NCBI GenBank assembly: GCA_004557125.1
Contig: SFET01000018.1
Location: forward strand, 1 to 64,000
DNA from: Clostridiales bacterium
GTDB taxonomy: Bacteria; Bacillota; Clostridia; Christensenellales; Aristaeellaceae
Length of the DNA stretch: 64,000 nt
Direction: 5' to 3'
Position numbers and translations under genes: made by a program. Below are positions 26,622 through 35,117 of this stretch, piece after piece. A model generated the notes under the pieces. The model did not search any database and was not told the DNA's origin. It was given only the letters and a program-made list of their open reading frames with translations. Every line of letters starts with the position of its first letter. The stretch's first letter is position 1.

Positions 26622-27321
26622 TCATTCGTACCTGCTGGCAAGCGCGGGATCCAGCTCGAACACCGGCATCAGCTCCAGCTTGAACAGGTTGATGCGGTGC
26701 AGGCGATCGATGCGCGCCTTCGTGTTCTCGTCCTCGCACACGCCGGTGCGGATGTAACGGTCCAGCGTGGCGTAGGTGAAGCCCAGGTTGTCCTCGTCGG
26801 TCTTGCCGCAGAGGCCGTCGATGGGCGGCTTTTCCACGAACTCCTCCGGCAGGCCGAGAGATCGGCCCACGGCCTTGACCTCCTGCACCGTCAGCCGGGA
26901 ACAGGTTGCAGGTGTTGGCCACGCGTCCATTGACGCTCTGGGACACGGCGTACACCGTGGACATGCGCAGGCGCGCCGGCAGGTTCTGCACGGTCTGCGG
27001 CGTGATGGCGTCTCCCAGGGTGGCGCGCAGCTGCTCCATCAGGCCCTCGTAGGCGGCGTGAATGTTGATCTCCACCGAGCGGATGCCCAGGTGTGCAACC
27101 AGATTCCGGGACACCCCGATGTCGAACTGCTCGCCGTTGGGCATCAGCACGCCCACCACGCGATCCCTTCCCAGCGCCTCGACGCACAGCGCGGCCGTCA
27201 CGGAGCTGTCCTTGCCGCCGGAGATGCCCAGCACGGCGCAGCAGCCCCTGCCGTTCTCCTCAAACCAGTTCCGGATCCACTCCACAATCCGATCCTTGAC
27301 TTCGGACGCATTGAATTCCAT
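26622..27321 (-). pseudogene. nadE: NAD synthetase, internal deletion and frameshift
   Basis: Ammonia-dependent NAD synthetase (deamido-NAD to NAD). The N-terminal frame is normal: MEFNASEVKDRIVEWIRNWF, the ATP-pyrophosphatase loop LGISGGKDSS, LMPNGEQFDIG and MSTVYAVSQSVNGRVANTCN. At about 26900 roughly 20 residues that normally follow NTCNL (the SEDWVGYSTRYGD region) are missing, and the frame shifts. The C-terminus (LTVQEVKAVGRSLGLPEEFV...GLCGKTDEDNLGFTYATLD) is intact in a second frame ending at 26622. The start has GGGAGGTA seven bases upstream. Third gene after the SpoIID-like and caspase-like genes. Confidence 0.75.
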
Positions 27322-27352
27322 ATCTCTACCTCCCAAATCTCTGTTGAAGCCC

Positions 27353-29341
27353 CTATTCAAGTTCCCGGGTGAAGATCACGAAGGGATCCCCCTCGGGATA
27401 GACCTGCACGCTCTGGCGGTAGCTCTGCCCGGTGAGCGACGATGCGTTCTCCAGATACCAGTTCACGCGGCCGGACATGTACTGATACAGTTCGTTCAGC
27501 GTGATGCTGCCGTCGTAGTTCTGGTCCGCGCCCATGGTGCCGCGGGCATTGCGATCCAGATCCCAGCCCGCACCGTCGCACAGCGCCCGGGCGAACACCG
27601 TGGCCATCTCGCCCGCATTCGCCTCGGCATTGAAGGCGATGCGGTAGCTGTCTTGATCCAGGCCGGCGCTGGCGATCACCTTGTACTTGCTGCCGCGAAT
27701 GGACGCGCCGGAGAACGCGCCGGTCACGCCCCTGGCGAAGTTTTCATACTCCGAGGCCGCGCCGATGGCGCCGCCGCTGCCGCAGCTGTCGATGAACACC
27801 ACCACGGTGCCGGGAATGCTGCGCAGCTCCCGCTCCAGATCCCGCGCCGAGATGGAGGAGCCGTCGGAGAGCTCCAGAAAGCTCATGCCGCCCGCATAGG
27901 AGCCGTGGCAGGTGATGTACAAAAGCGACACGTCCTGGGGCGTGGCGCCGCGAAAGGCGCTGCGTAGCTCCGCGATCAGCTCCGCCTTGGACAGATCCTC
28001 CCGGCTGCGGGTGACGAAGCTCGCGCCCTCGAACTGCGCCGTCTCCAGCAGCGTGGCAATCGCCTGCGCCGAGGTTGCCGAGCCCGTGCGCACGGTATTC
28101 TCCTCGAAGGGATAGTTCTGCTCGCTCACCAGCAGCGCCCGGTACTTGCGCACCGCCGGCGTGACGATCACCTGCACGCTGGCGGACACGCTGCCCCGCA
28201 CGTCGGCCACGGTGAGGGTGGTCTCGCCGCTCTGCAGGCCCCGGATCACGCCGTCGCGGGACACGCTGGCGATGCGCGGATCCTCCACCCGGTAGCGCAG
28301 CCGCTGGTCGGAGGCGTCCCCCGGCGTGAACTCCACGATCACGTCCGCGTCGTCGCCGACGCTCAGGCGTATGGCCTCGCCGGCGATCTCCAGGCCCTCG
28401 AGCGCCACGTACTCCACGTTCACCGTGCAGCTGGCCTCGGAGTGCATGCCGTAGGCGGTGATGCGGGTTTGGCCCGGGCGCAGGCCCAGGATCCGTCCGT
28501 CCGGCAGCGCCAGGGCGATCTCCGGATTCTCCGATACCCACAGCAGGGCGTCGCCCTGGATCTGCTGCTCCATCTGCATTTCACTGCCTGCAGCCAGGCT
28601 GTACGCCGCCCGGGAGAACTGCAGCGCCTCCAGACCGCGCTCCTCCGGGCGGTGCAGGTTCAGAAAATAGTAGCCCGTCTCCCCCGCCGGCGCACTGACG
28701 CGCAGGTAGTAATTTCGCCCGGCCTCGGTCACGGCGCGCAGCATGCAGGCCCCGCCGGGCAGCTCCTCGAAGCGGGCCACCAGCGCGCCGCCATCGTCAA
28801 AGAGCATGGCCCGAAGCGCGGGCGCCGCCTCCGAATCCGCCTCCCCCGGCACGCAGGTGAGCATCAGCATGCCCGTCTCCTCCGCCCGGAAGCTGTACCA
28901 GTGGGCGTCGTAGGCGTGGGCGATCATCTTCTGGCTGGGCTCGTTCTCCCGGGCCTCGAGCGGCTGGCTGAAGCAGCGGCTGAGGGTGTCGCGCGCAACC
29001 TCGATCAGGGCGTTTCCGCTGCCATGCACGCGCACGGTGTAGGTCTCGCCCGCCACCAGCCACATGGAAAACAGCTCCCCGTAGCCCTCTCCCTCGGCGA
29101 TCACCTCGCCGCCTTCGAGAAGCTCCGCATGGGCCTCCACGCTGCCGCCGTCCGCAGAAAAGATGTACAGCGCGTAGTTGCTGTTGGCCTGGGGCACGTA
29201 ATCGAACTGGAAGTCCGCGCGGGAGAGGTCCGCAAGCAGCATCGGGTCGCTCCCGGACAGCGCAAGCGCGCCGACCGATGCGGCCGGCGCGATCCAAATC
29301 AGCAACAGCAGCGCGAGCGCCGCCCGTTTCAGATAGCGCAT
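27353..29341 (-). CDS. Secreted caspase-family (C14) peptidase with Ig-like domains
   Basis: 662 residues. A signal peptide (LALLLLIWIAPAASVGALA) is followed by beta-rich N-terminal domains, two Big_2-type Ig-like domains (LPDGRILGLRPGQTRITAYG and SRDGVIRGLQSGETTLTVAD) and a C-terminal caspase-like domain starting YRALLVSEQNYPF. The catalytic dyad is visible as His479 (YITCHGSYAG) and Cys520 (FIDSCGSGG). The end contains an EF-hand-like DQNYDGSITLNEL segment. Substrate unknown. It starts 19 bases after the SpoIID-like gene and is followed by nadE. Confidence 0.85.
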   Translation of the reverse strand: MRYLKRAALALLLLIWIAPAASVGALALSGSDPMLLADLSRADFQFDYVPQANSNYALYIFSADGGSVEAHAELLEGGEVIAEGEGYGELFSMWLVAGETYTVRVHGSGNALIEVARDTLSRCFSQPLEARENEPSQKMIAHAYDAHWYSFRAEETGMLMLTCVPGEADSEAAPALRAMLFDDGGALVARFEELPGGACMLRAVTEAGRNYYLRVSAPAGETGYYFLNLHRPEERGLEALQFSRAAYSLAAGSEMQMEQQIQGDALLWVSENPEIALALPDGRILGLRPGQTRITAYGMHSEASCTVNVEYVALEGLEIAGEAIRLSVGDDADVIVEFTPGDASDQRLRYRVEDPRIASVSRDGVIRGLQSGETTLTVADVRGSVSASVQVIVTPAVRKYRALLVSEQNYPFEENTVRTGSATSAQAIATLLETAQFEGASFVTRSREDLSKAELIAELRSAFRGATPQDVSLLYITCHGSYAGGMSFLELSDGSSISARDLERELRSIPGTVVVFIDSCGSGGAIGAASEYENFARGVTGAFSGASIRGSKYKVIASAGLDQDSYRIAFNAEANAGEMATVFARALCDGAGWDLDRNARGTMGADQNYDGSITLNELYQYMSGRVNWYLENASSLTGQSYRQSVQVYPEGDPFVIFTRELE

Positions 29342-29360
29342 GATCCTCCCGTCGATTGGC

Positions 29361-31145
29361 TCACTCCGCCTTCAGGTATTCCAGCTTCACATAGCCCTCG
29401 TATTCCGCGGTGCGCACCTGCACCCAGCCCTCGCCATCGGCCTCGCCGCAGACGATCAGCCGCCGGCCGCTGGCCAGCTGGGCCACCACCTGGGACTGGG
29501 TCGTGGGCGCCTGGCGCAGGTTCAGCGTGGACGAAGCGTCGCCCAGCTGCACCACGGCATAGTACTGACCGTCCTCCAGCTCCGGAAGCGGCGCAGGCGT
29601 CGGGGTGGGCGTGGGCTCAGCCCGGGCCCGGCCGACGCTCTCGGGCAGCGCCTCCAGTTCTTCAAGCTCCGGCGCATCCCAGTCGATTTTCTCCAGGGTC
29701 ATGCCCGGATAGTAGAACTTCAGGATCTCGGTGCAGCCCATCTCCTCCACGCCGGCCATGCGCTGGGCGCCGCGCTGGCTCATTCCCACGCCGTGGCCGA
29801 AGCGGCGCAGCTCGATGGTGTAGCCGTCGCCCTCCTCCACCACGCTGACCAGCTCGTAGTCGCTGCCGTTCAGGCCCAGATCCAGCTCATCCTTGATCTG
29901 GCCGTACACGTCCAGCTCCACCTCCACCGGCTCCGCAAGCTCCCTGCGCACCGGGCCCAGCTCGAAGGGGCAGGCCCTGCGCAGCCGGCGCAGATAGTCG
30001 ATGGAGAACAGCACCTGGTTCGCAGCCGCGCTGTCCGTGGCGGGCATGGGCGCGCCGATGTCGCCCTCCGCCGCAATGTAGACCATCTCCGAATAACTCA
30101 GCTTCAGCGAAAAACGCAGCTTGGTATACATCCGGCTGCCCTCCACCTTCTCCTCCGCGGGGGTGACGGACAGCACCTCCTCGATGCGAATGTCCTCGAT
30201 GCCCTGCTCCGCCAGGGCTTCGTCCGCCGCGTCCAGCAGCATGGCCTTGAGCTTCGGACTGCCCTCGGCCTTGCGGCTGAAGTGCAGCGAGGTCACCAGG
30301 CTGTTGGGATTGGCCAGATCGTAGGGATCGTCCCTGCGCATCAGATAGCCGTAGTCGCCGTCGCCGCTCCAGACGTCGCTGGGCAGGGCCACGGTGCCGC
30401 CGTTGCTGGCGGTGTAGTAGCAGGTGGCGAAGCCGCCGTTGTAGGTACCCACCACGCCCGCGGTCTCCTCCACCGCCTGAAGCACGTTGGTGTACTGGGG
30501 ATCGTAGCCCTTGTACACCTGATCGGCGGTGGTGTCCACCAGGTCGTAGTCCCGGTCGCCTGCGTTCCACTTGCGCTGCATGGCGTAGGTGCGCGCGGCC
30601 ACCGCCTGGGCCTTGAGCGCCTCCAGCGGCCAGGAGTCGCTCATCTCGTAGGCCACCACGCCGCAGAGATAGTCCTCCATCTGAATCGAGAGCACCGGCC
30701 TGAGTCCGCCGCCATCATTGCGGGTGACGGTGAGATCGCCCACGTAGAGGTTGTCCTTCTCGGACTCCGCGATGTAAATTCCGTTCTCCGCCTCGTCGGA
30801 GGCCTGGCGCGTGAGCGTCAGGGAATCGCCCATGTCCAGGGTCAGTCCCCCCACGCAGAGGTAGATGGTGTCGCCGCTGTCGCTGAGCACGATCTCGGTG
30901 TTCCGGGCAAAGCGGAAGCCCGCATCGTGCTCCACGGTGTACACGCCCGCAAGGGTGAGCGTCAGGTTCTGGGGATCTCCCAGCGACTTCAGGTATACGC
31001 GCAGCACGCCGTCGTCCTCCAGGGTGCTCTGCACAATGCCGTCATCGCTCCCAAAGAGGCTCAGCGCGCGCGCCGGCGCGCCGGTGGGCAGCAGCGCGCA
31101 CGCCAGCAGCAGCGCAAGTGCGGCCCGCAAAATCTTGTTCTTCAT
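29361..31145 (-). CDS. SpoIID/LytB-domain protein with SH3-like C-terminus
   Basis: 594 residues. Signal peptide MKNKILRAALALLLACALLP then TGAPARA. The SpoIID domain has the core MEDYLCGVVAYEMSDSWPLE, with the Glu of YEM corresponding to the lytic residue, ALKAQAVAARTYAMQRK, and the closing motif RFGHGVGMSQRGAQRMAG. A Pro-rich linker leads to a bacterial SH3-type domain (STLNLRQAPTTQSQVVAQL). SpoIID enzymes cleave denuded peptidoglycan glycans during engulfment; this secreted, SH3-bearing version may act on wall outside sporulation. AGGAGG lies six bases before the ATG. Confidence 0.9.
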   Translation of the reverse strand: MKNKILRAALALLLACALLPTGAPARALSLFGSDDGIVQSTLEDDGVLRVYLKSLGDPQNLTLTLAGVYTVEHDAGFRFARNTEIVLSDSGDTIYLCVGGLTLDMGDSLTLTRQASDEAENGIYIAESEKDNLYVGDLTVTRNDGGGLRPVLSIQMEDYLCGVVAYEMSDSWPLEALKAQAVAARTYAMQRKWNAGDRDYDLVDTTADQVYKGYDPQYTNVLQAVEETAGVVGTYNGGFATCYYTASNGGTVALPSDVWSGDGDYGYLMRRDDPYDLANPNSLVTSLHFSRKAEGSPKLKAMLLDAADEALAEQGIEDIRIEEVLSVTPAEEKVEGSRMYTKLRFSLKLSYSEMVYIAAEGDIGAPMPATDSAAANQVLFSIDYLRRLRRACPFELGPVRRELAEPVEVELDVYGQIKDELDLGLNGSDYELVSVVEEGDGYTIELRRFGHGVGMSQRGAQRMAGVEEMGCTEILKFYYPGMTLEKIDWDAPELEELEALPESVGRARAEPTPTPTPAPLPELEDGQYYAVVQLGDASSTLNLRQAPTTQSQVVAQLASGRRLIVCGEADGEGWVQVRTAEYEGYVKLEYLKAE

Positions 31146-31244
31146 ATGCAACCTCCTGTGTCCGTCGAATGGCTTCCGAACCCAGTATCGACCGGATTTT
31201 TCCATTCAAACGGGCAGCGGAAAATTTCTGTGCGTCACATTGCA

Positions 31245-32012
31245 CTACGGGATCAGATCCACCACCAGCTTCACCACCAGCAGCATGAGCACGCCCAGCA
31301 TCACATAGCGGATGAACTTCGCGCCGCGCTTGAGCGCCAGCTTCGAGCCGATCCACGCGCCGCACACGCTGAAGCACATGGCCGGCACCGCCAGGGCATA
31401 GATCACCTGGCCCGCGCAGATGCGGGTGATCAGCGAGGTCATGTTGCTGGCCAGGTTCACCGGCTTGGCCGTCGCCGAGGCCGTGACCATGTCCATGCCG
31501 ATCAGCGACGAGAACAGCAGAATCAGAAACGTGCCCGTGCCGGGGCCGAAGAAGCCGTCGTAGAAACCCATCAGCGCGCCGCTGAGCAGGCACAGCAGCA
31601 GCCGGCCCCGGGTGATGGGCTTGGGCTGCGTCCGCACGTCCTTTTTGAGCGCCACCAGCACCCCCACCACCGGAATGGCCACGATCATGAACAGGTGCAT
31701 GAATTCGTTGCCCATGCGGTTGGACAGCCAGGTGCCGAACCAGGCGCAGGGCAGCGTGCCCGCGATGGCGAACAGCGCCGGCAGCCATAGGATCTTCTTG
31801 CTCTTAAAGAAGCGGAACGTGGCCGCCATGGAGGCGAAGCACGCCGAGAACTTGTTGCAGCCGGAGGCCAGGCCGTAGGGCAGGCCCGCCAGGGTGTAGG
31901 CCGGCAGGGAGATCAGTCCCCCGCCGCCGCCGATGGAGTCCACCAGCGCCGCCAGAAACACCAGCGGCAGAACAATCAGATAGGTCCCGACAGTCAGCTC
32001 CAAGTTTCTCAC
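31245..32012 (-). CDS. TSUP (TauE/SafE) family membrane transporter
   Basis: 255 residues with about eight helices. It has the family features VDSIGGGGGLISLPAYTLAG near the N-terminus and GFYDGFFGPGTGTFLILLF in the second half. Members export or import sulfonates, sulfite or organic acids; the substrate here is unknown. The start is taken as GTG 32012 (VRNLELTVGTYL) with GGAG about eight bases upstream; a TTG three codons later is also possible. A longer open frame upstream has no membrane-protein character. TATAAT lies just upstream on the minus strand without a good -35. Confidence 0.85.
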   Translation of the reverse strand: MRNLELTVGTYLIVLPLVFLAALVDSIGGGGGLISLPAYTLAGLPYGLASGCNKFSACFASMAATFRFFKSKKILWLPALFAIAGTLPCAWFGTWLSNRMGNEFMHLFMIVAIPVVGVLVALKKDVRTQPKPITRGRLLLCLLSGALMGFYDGFFGPGTGTFLILLFSSLIGMDMVTASATAKPVNLASNMTSLITRICAGQVIYALAVPAMCFSVCGAWIGSKLALKRGAKFIRYVMLGVLMLLVVKLVVDLIP

Positions 32013-32166
32013 TCCAAATACTCCACATATATATCCGCTATCTATTATAACATGAACACCGTCACAGGAATTGGACGAAATCCGACCTTTTGGAATCGAT
32101 TTTGTTGAAAATCGGACAAAGCGGCAACAATGCGGGCACATCGCCCGTCTGAGGAAGCAAAGGCAC

Positions 32167-32195
32167 TTGCGCCGGGTGAGAAACTCCGCTATAAT
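32167..32195 (+). promoter_or_regulatory. Promoter of the FHA-ftsW-uvrC run
   Basis: TTGCGC, 17-base spacer, TATAAT, the same architecture as the promoter at 12771. Confidence 0.7.
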
Positions 32196-32230
32196 CGGGG
32201 ATGGATAGAGTTCAAAAAGGGGGTGTGCCC

Positions 32231-32902
32231 ATGAGCGCAAACGCATATGAGATTCTGGCGCTGGCCATGCGCTATGTGTTCGCGTTTCTGATGCTGCTGA
32301 TCGTGCTGCGCGCCTGGCGCATCACCTCCGTCGACAGCCGCCGCGCCCGCAAGCTGCGCAGGCTGTCCCCCGAGACCGGCATCATCGGCGAGATGCTGGT
32401 GATGGACGGCGGCGAGCGCGCCAAGCCGGGCATGCGCTATCCGGTGACGCTGGAGGGCAGCATCGGCTCGGCCAAGACGGCGGACATCCGGGTGCGCCAC
32501 AGCAGCGTGCGCCGCCGCCACGCCTACTACCTGATGACCGACGACGGCCTGTTCGTGCGCGGCCACGCCAGCGCCCGGATTCGCCGCAACCATGGAAACC
32601 TTGAACGCGAGGTGCTGCTGCGCGACGGCGACGTCCTCCAGCTGGGGCGGGTTTCGCTGCTGCTGGTGCTCTCCGGCGCGGACAGCGCCCCGGAGGAGAT
32701 TCACCGCACGGTGCTGCGCCAGCGCCGCGCCCAGGAGAGGAGCGCGCCGCAGCTGGACGATTTCATCGACGATTCCATCTTCGAAACGGGCGCACACGAG
32801 GACGATCTGTTCTTCTCCGATCCCGCCAGCTGCTTGAGTCCCGAGGATTACGACTACGACGCCGACGCGCCCGACGAATACGACGAATACGACGACGAAT
32901 GA
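32231..32902 (+). CDS. Membrane-anchored FHA-domain protein
   Basis: 223 residues: a helix near the start (LALAMRYVFAFLMLLIVLRAW), then an FHA domain (about residues 55-150) with GSAKTADIRVRHSSVRRRHA (phosphothreonine-binding Ser and His), LRDGDVLQLGRVSLLLVL, and a very acidic tail (DYDYDADAPDEYDEYDDE). FHA proteins next to FtsW and a class B PBP are a known cell-wall/division arrangement in Gram-positive bacteria. The start at 32231 follows a GGGGG-type site. No Ser/Thr kinase gene is present in this window. Confidence 0.85.
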   Translation: MSANAYEILALAMRYVFAFLMLLIVLRAWRITSVDSRRARKLRRLSPETGIIGEMLVMDGGERAKPGMRYPVTLEGSIGSAKTADIRVRHSSVRRRHAYYLMTDDGLFVRGHASARIRRNHGNLEREVLLRDGDVLQLGRVSLLLVLSGADSAPEEIHRTVLRQRRAQERSAPQLDDFIDDSIFETGAHEDDLFFSDPASCLSPEDYDYDADAPDEYDEYDDE

Positions 32903-32945
32903 GCTTCCCACCAATGACGACTTTCACTTCAGGAGACACTGTGCC

Positions 32946-33779
32946 ATGTTACAGGAAATCGCGCCCCGACATCTGAACAACCAGTACCATCCCCAAAACA
33001 TCGGCCCCGGCGCAAAGGTATGCGCCTTCCGGGACAGGGAGATCCTCGTCTCGCTGCGGGACGGCGAGGTGATCCTGCCGGAATGGGAGCAGCTGAAGGC
33101 TTCCATCCTGCGCAGCGTGTACCTGTTCTCCATCGATGAAACGCCCTACTTCCTGGCGGAGCTGCGTGCGGATGCAGCGCTCCCAGAGGGCTTCGGCTAC
33201 GACAGCGTGCGCGCCCACCGAAGGCTGCATCCCAAATACACGGTGTACGCGGAGATGACCGCCTGGCACCTCTACGTGTGGTACCGGGACAACCGCTTCT
33301 GCGGGCGCTGCGGCAAGCCCACCCGCCACGACGGCAAGCTGCGCATGCTCGCCTGCCCGGACTGCGGCAACAGCATCTTCCCGAAGATCTGCCCGGCGAT
33401 CATCGTGGGCGTGACCGACGGCGACCGGATCCTTCTGACCAAGTACTCCGGACGGGAGTACAAGAACTACGCCCTGATCGCGGGCTTTACGGAGATCGGC
33501 GAGACCGCCGAGGAGACGGTACAGCGCGAGGTGTTTGAGGAGACCGGCGTGCACGTGAAGAACATCCGCTACTGGGCCACCCAGCCCTGGGGCGTGGACA
33601 CCGACCTGCTGCTGGGCTACTTTGCCGATCTGGATGGCTCCGCGGACATCACCATGGACCGGGAGGAGCTGTCGCTGGCGGGCTGGTACCACAGGGACGA
33701 GCTGAGCATCCCCGCCGACGACGTGAGCCTGACCAACGACATGATCCGCGCCTTCATCGAGAACCGCCATCCCCGGTGA
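32946..33779 (+). CDS. nudC: NADH/NAD+ diphosphatase NudC-like Nudix hydrolase
   Basis: 277 residues with the NudC layout: N-terminal domain, a zinc ribbon with Cys119, Cys122, Cys137 and Cys140, and a Nudix box at residues 180-202 (GFTEIGETAEETVQREVFEE and TGV). NudC cleaves NAD(H) to NMN(H) and AMP and in some bacteria removes NAD caps from RNA. AGGAGA lies upstream of the ATG. It sits 43 bases after the FHA gene and before ftsW, an unusual position for a nucleotide-metabolism enzyme. Confidence 0.92.
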   Translation: MLQEIAPRHLNNQYHPQNIGPGAKVCAFRDREILVSLRDGEVILPEWEQLKASILRSVYLFSIDETPYFLAELRADAALPEGFGYDSVRAHRRLHPKYTVYAEMTAWHLYVWYRDNRFCGRCGKPTRHDGKLRMLACPDCGNSIFPKICPAIIVGVTDGDRILLTKYSGREYKNYALIAGFTEIGETAEETVQREVFEETGVHVKNIRYWATQPWGVDTDLLLGYFADLDGSADITMDREELSLAGWYHRDELSIPADDVSLTNDMIRAFIENRHPR

Positions 33780-33815
33780 GGCTGCGCAAGATAATTTGAG
33801 AAGGGAGGCATGGCA

Positions 33816-35117
33816 ATGCGAACGCAAAAAAAGGTGGAAAAGATGCGGAAGGCGCTGATGCGCTCCAACACGCGTCTTTTGCTGACGGCAGTGGTGATCT
33901 TTCAGGCGCTGGCCATGCTCCTGATCGCGCTGAAGCCGGAGACCGCGTCCCTGCAACCGCTGATTCTGGCGGCGGCGATTCCGCTGGTCACCATCCTTGT
34001 GACGAACCTGATGGGCAGAATCTGGCCGGTGGACCGGGCGATATTGATCCTGGTGCTGCTGCTGGCCTCGGTGGGACTGATCGCGCTGTCGGACATCTGC
34101 CGCTCCGAAGAAACGCCCCGCAGCCAGGCGATCTACGCGCTGGTGGGCGTGGTGGCGATGTTCATCGGTGCGGGGCTGATCCGCGGCCTGTCCGACTGGA
34201 AGAAGCGCACGCCGCTGCTGATGGCGCTGTGCGCGCTGGCGCTCGTGACCCCGTGGCTGCCGGCCCCCATCGGCGGCTGGTACGACGGCGCGCGCAACTG
34301 GATTCACCTCGGCCCCATCTCCGGCCAGCCCAGCGAGTTCATGAAGCCGGTGCTGATCGTGATTCTGGCGGCGGGCTTCAGCAACCGCGCGCGCTTTGCC
34401 CGCTGCCTGCCCTACACCTTCGCGGCGCTGTGCTGCGGCATCCTGCTCACCGAGCGGGATCTGGGCGCGCTGCTTCTGTACTTCCTCACCACGGTGCTGA
34501 TGTACTACGTGGCCAGCTCCAACGGAGCGCTCTGCATCGCAGGCCTGGGCATGGGCGCGGGCGCGGCGGTGATCGCCTACAACGCCATGCCCTACGTGCA
34601 GGATCGCGTGGCCATCTGGAAGAACCCCTGGAGCGACCCGCTGGACGCGGGCTATCAGATCGTGCACGCGCTGATCGCCATCGGCTCCGGCGGCCTGTTC
34701 GGCATGGGCCTGGGCCTGGGCATGCCCCGCAACGTGCCGCTGTACCACTCCGACTTCATCTTCACCTCCATCGCGGAGGAATTCGGCCTGATCTTCTCCA
34801 TCGCGCTGATGGCGGTGTACGTGCTGATCATCATGCGCGGGCTGATCGTGGCCATGAACGCCCGCACCAGCTTCCACTCCATCACAGCCTTCGGCCTGGT
34901 GGCCATGCTGGGCCTGCAGGCGCTGCTGATCATCGGCGGCAACACGAAGCTCCTGCCCCTGACGGGCGTGACGCTGCCGCTGGTGAGCTACGGCGGCTCG
35001 TCGCTGGTGAGCACCTTCTTCTCGATGGGAATGCTGCTGGGCATCTCCTCCATGAACGCCGAGGACGAGGCCCGGGACATCGAGAAAATCGCCCTGCGAG
35101 AGGAGGTGCGCCCGTGA
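33816..35117 (+). CDS. FtsW/RodA/SpoVE family glycosyltransferase
   Basis: 433 residues, SEDS family, about ten helices. It polymerises lipid II into glycan strands together with a class B PBP. Motifs: SGQPSEFMKPVLIVILAAGF, TERDLGALLLYF, QIVHALIAIGSGGLFGMGLG, DFIFTSIAEEFG and LPLVSYGGSSLV near the end. The start at 33816 is chosen because GGGAGG is seven bases upstream; an ATG six bases earlier is too close. The stop overlaps the GTG of the PBP gene (GTGA), so enzyme and partner are coupled. Confidence 0.93.
   Translation: MRTQKKVEKMRKALMRSNTRLLLTAVVIFQALAMLLIALKPETASLQPLILAAAIPLVTILVTNLMGRIWPVDRAILILVLLLASVGLIALSDICRSEETPRSQAIYALVGVVAMFIGAGLIRGLSDWKKRTPLLMALCALALVTPWLPAPIGGWYDGARNWIHLGPISGQPSEFMKPVLIVILAAGFSNRARFARCLPYTFAALCCGILLTERDLGALLLYFLTTVLMYYVASSNGALCIAGLGMGAGAAVIAYNAMPYVQDRVAIWKNPWSDPLDAGYQIVHALIAIGSGGLFGMGLGLGMPRNVPLYHSDFIFTSIAEEFGLIFSIALMAVYVLIIMRGLIVAMNARTSFHSITAFGLVAMLGLQALLIIGGNTKLLPLTGVTLPLVSYGGSSLVSTFFSMGMLLGISSMNAEDEARDIEKIALREEVRP

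Noticed and set aside
26605..26900. Separate gene starting at 26930 for the nadE C-terminal part
   Set aside because: Its first dozen residues are nonsense and the rest continues NAD synthetase; it is one damaged gene, not two.
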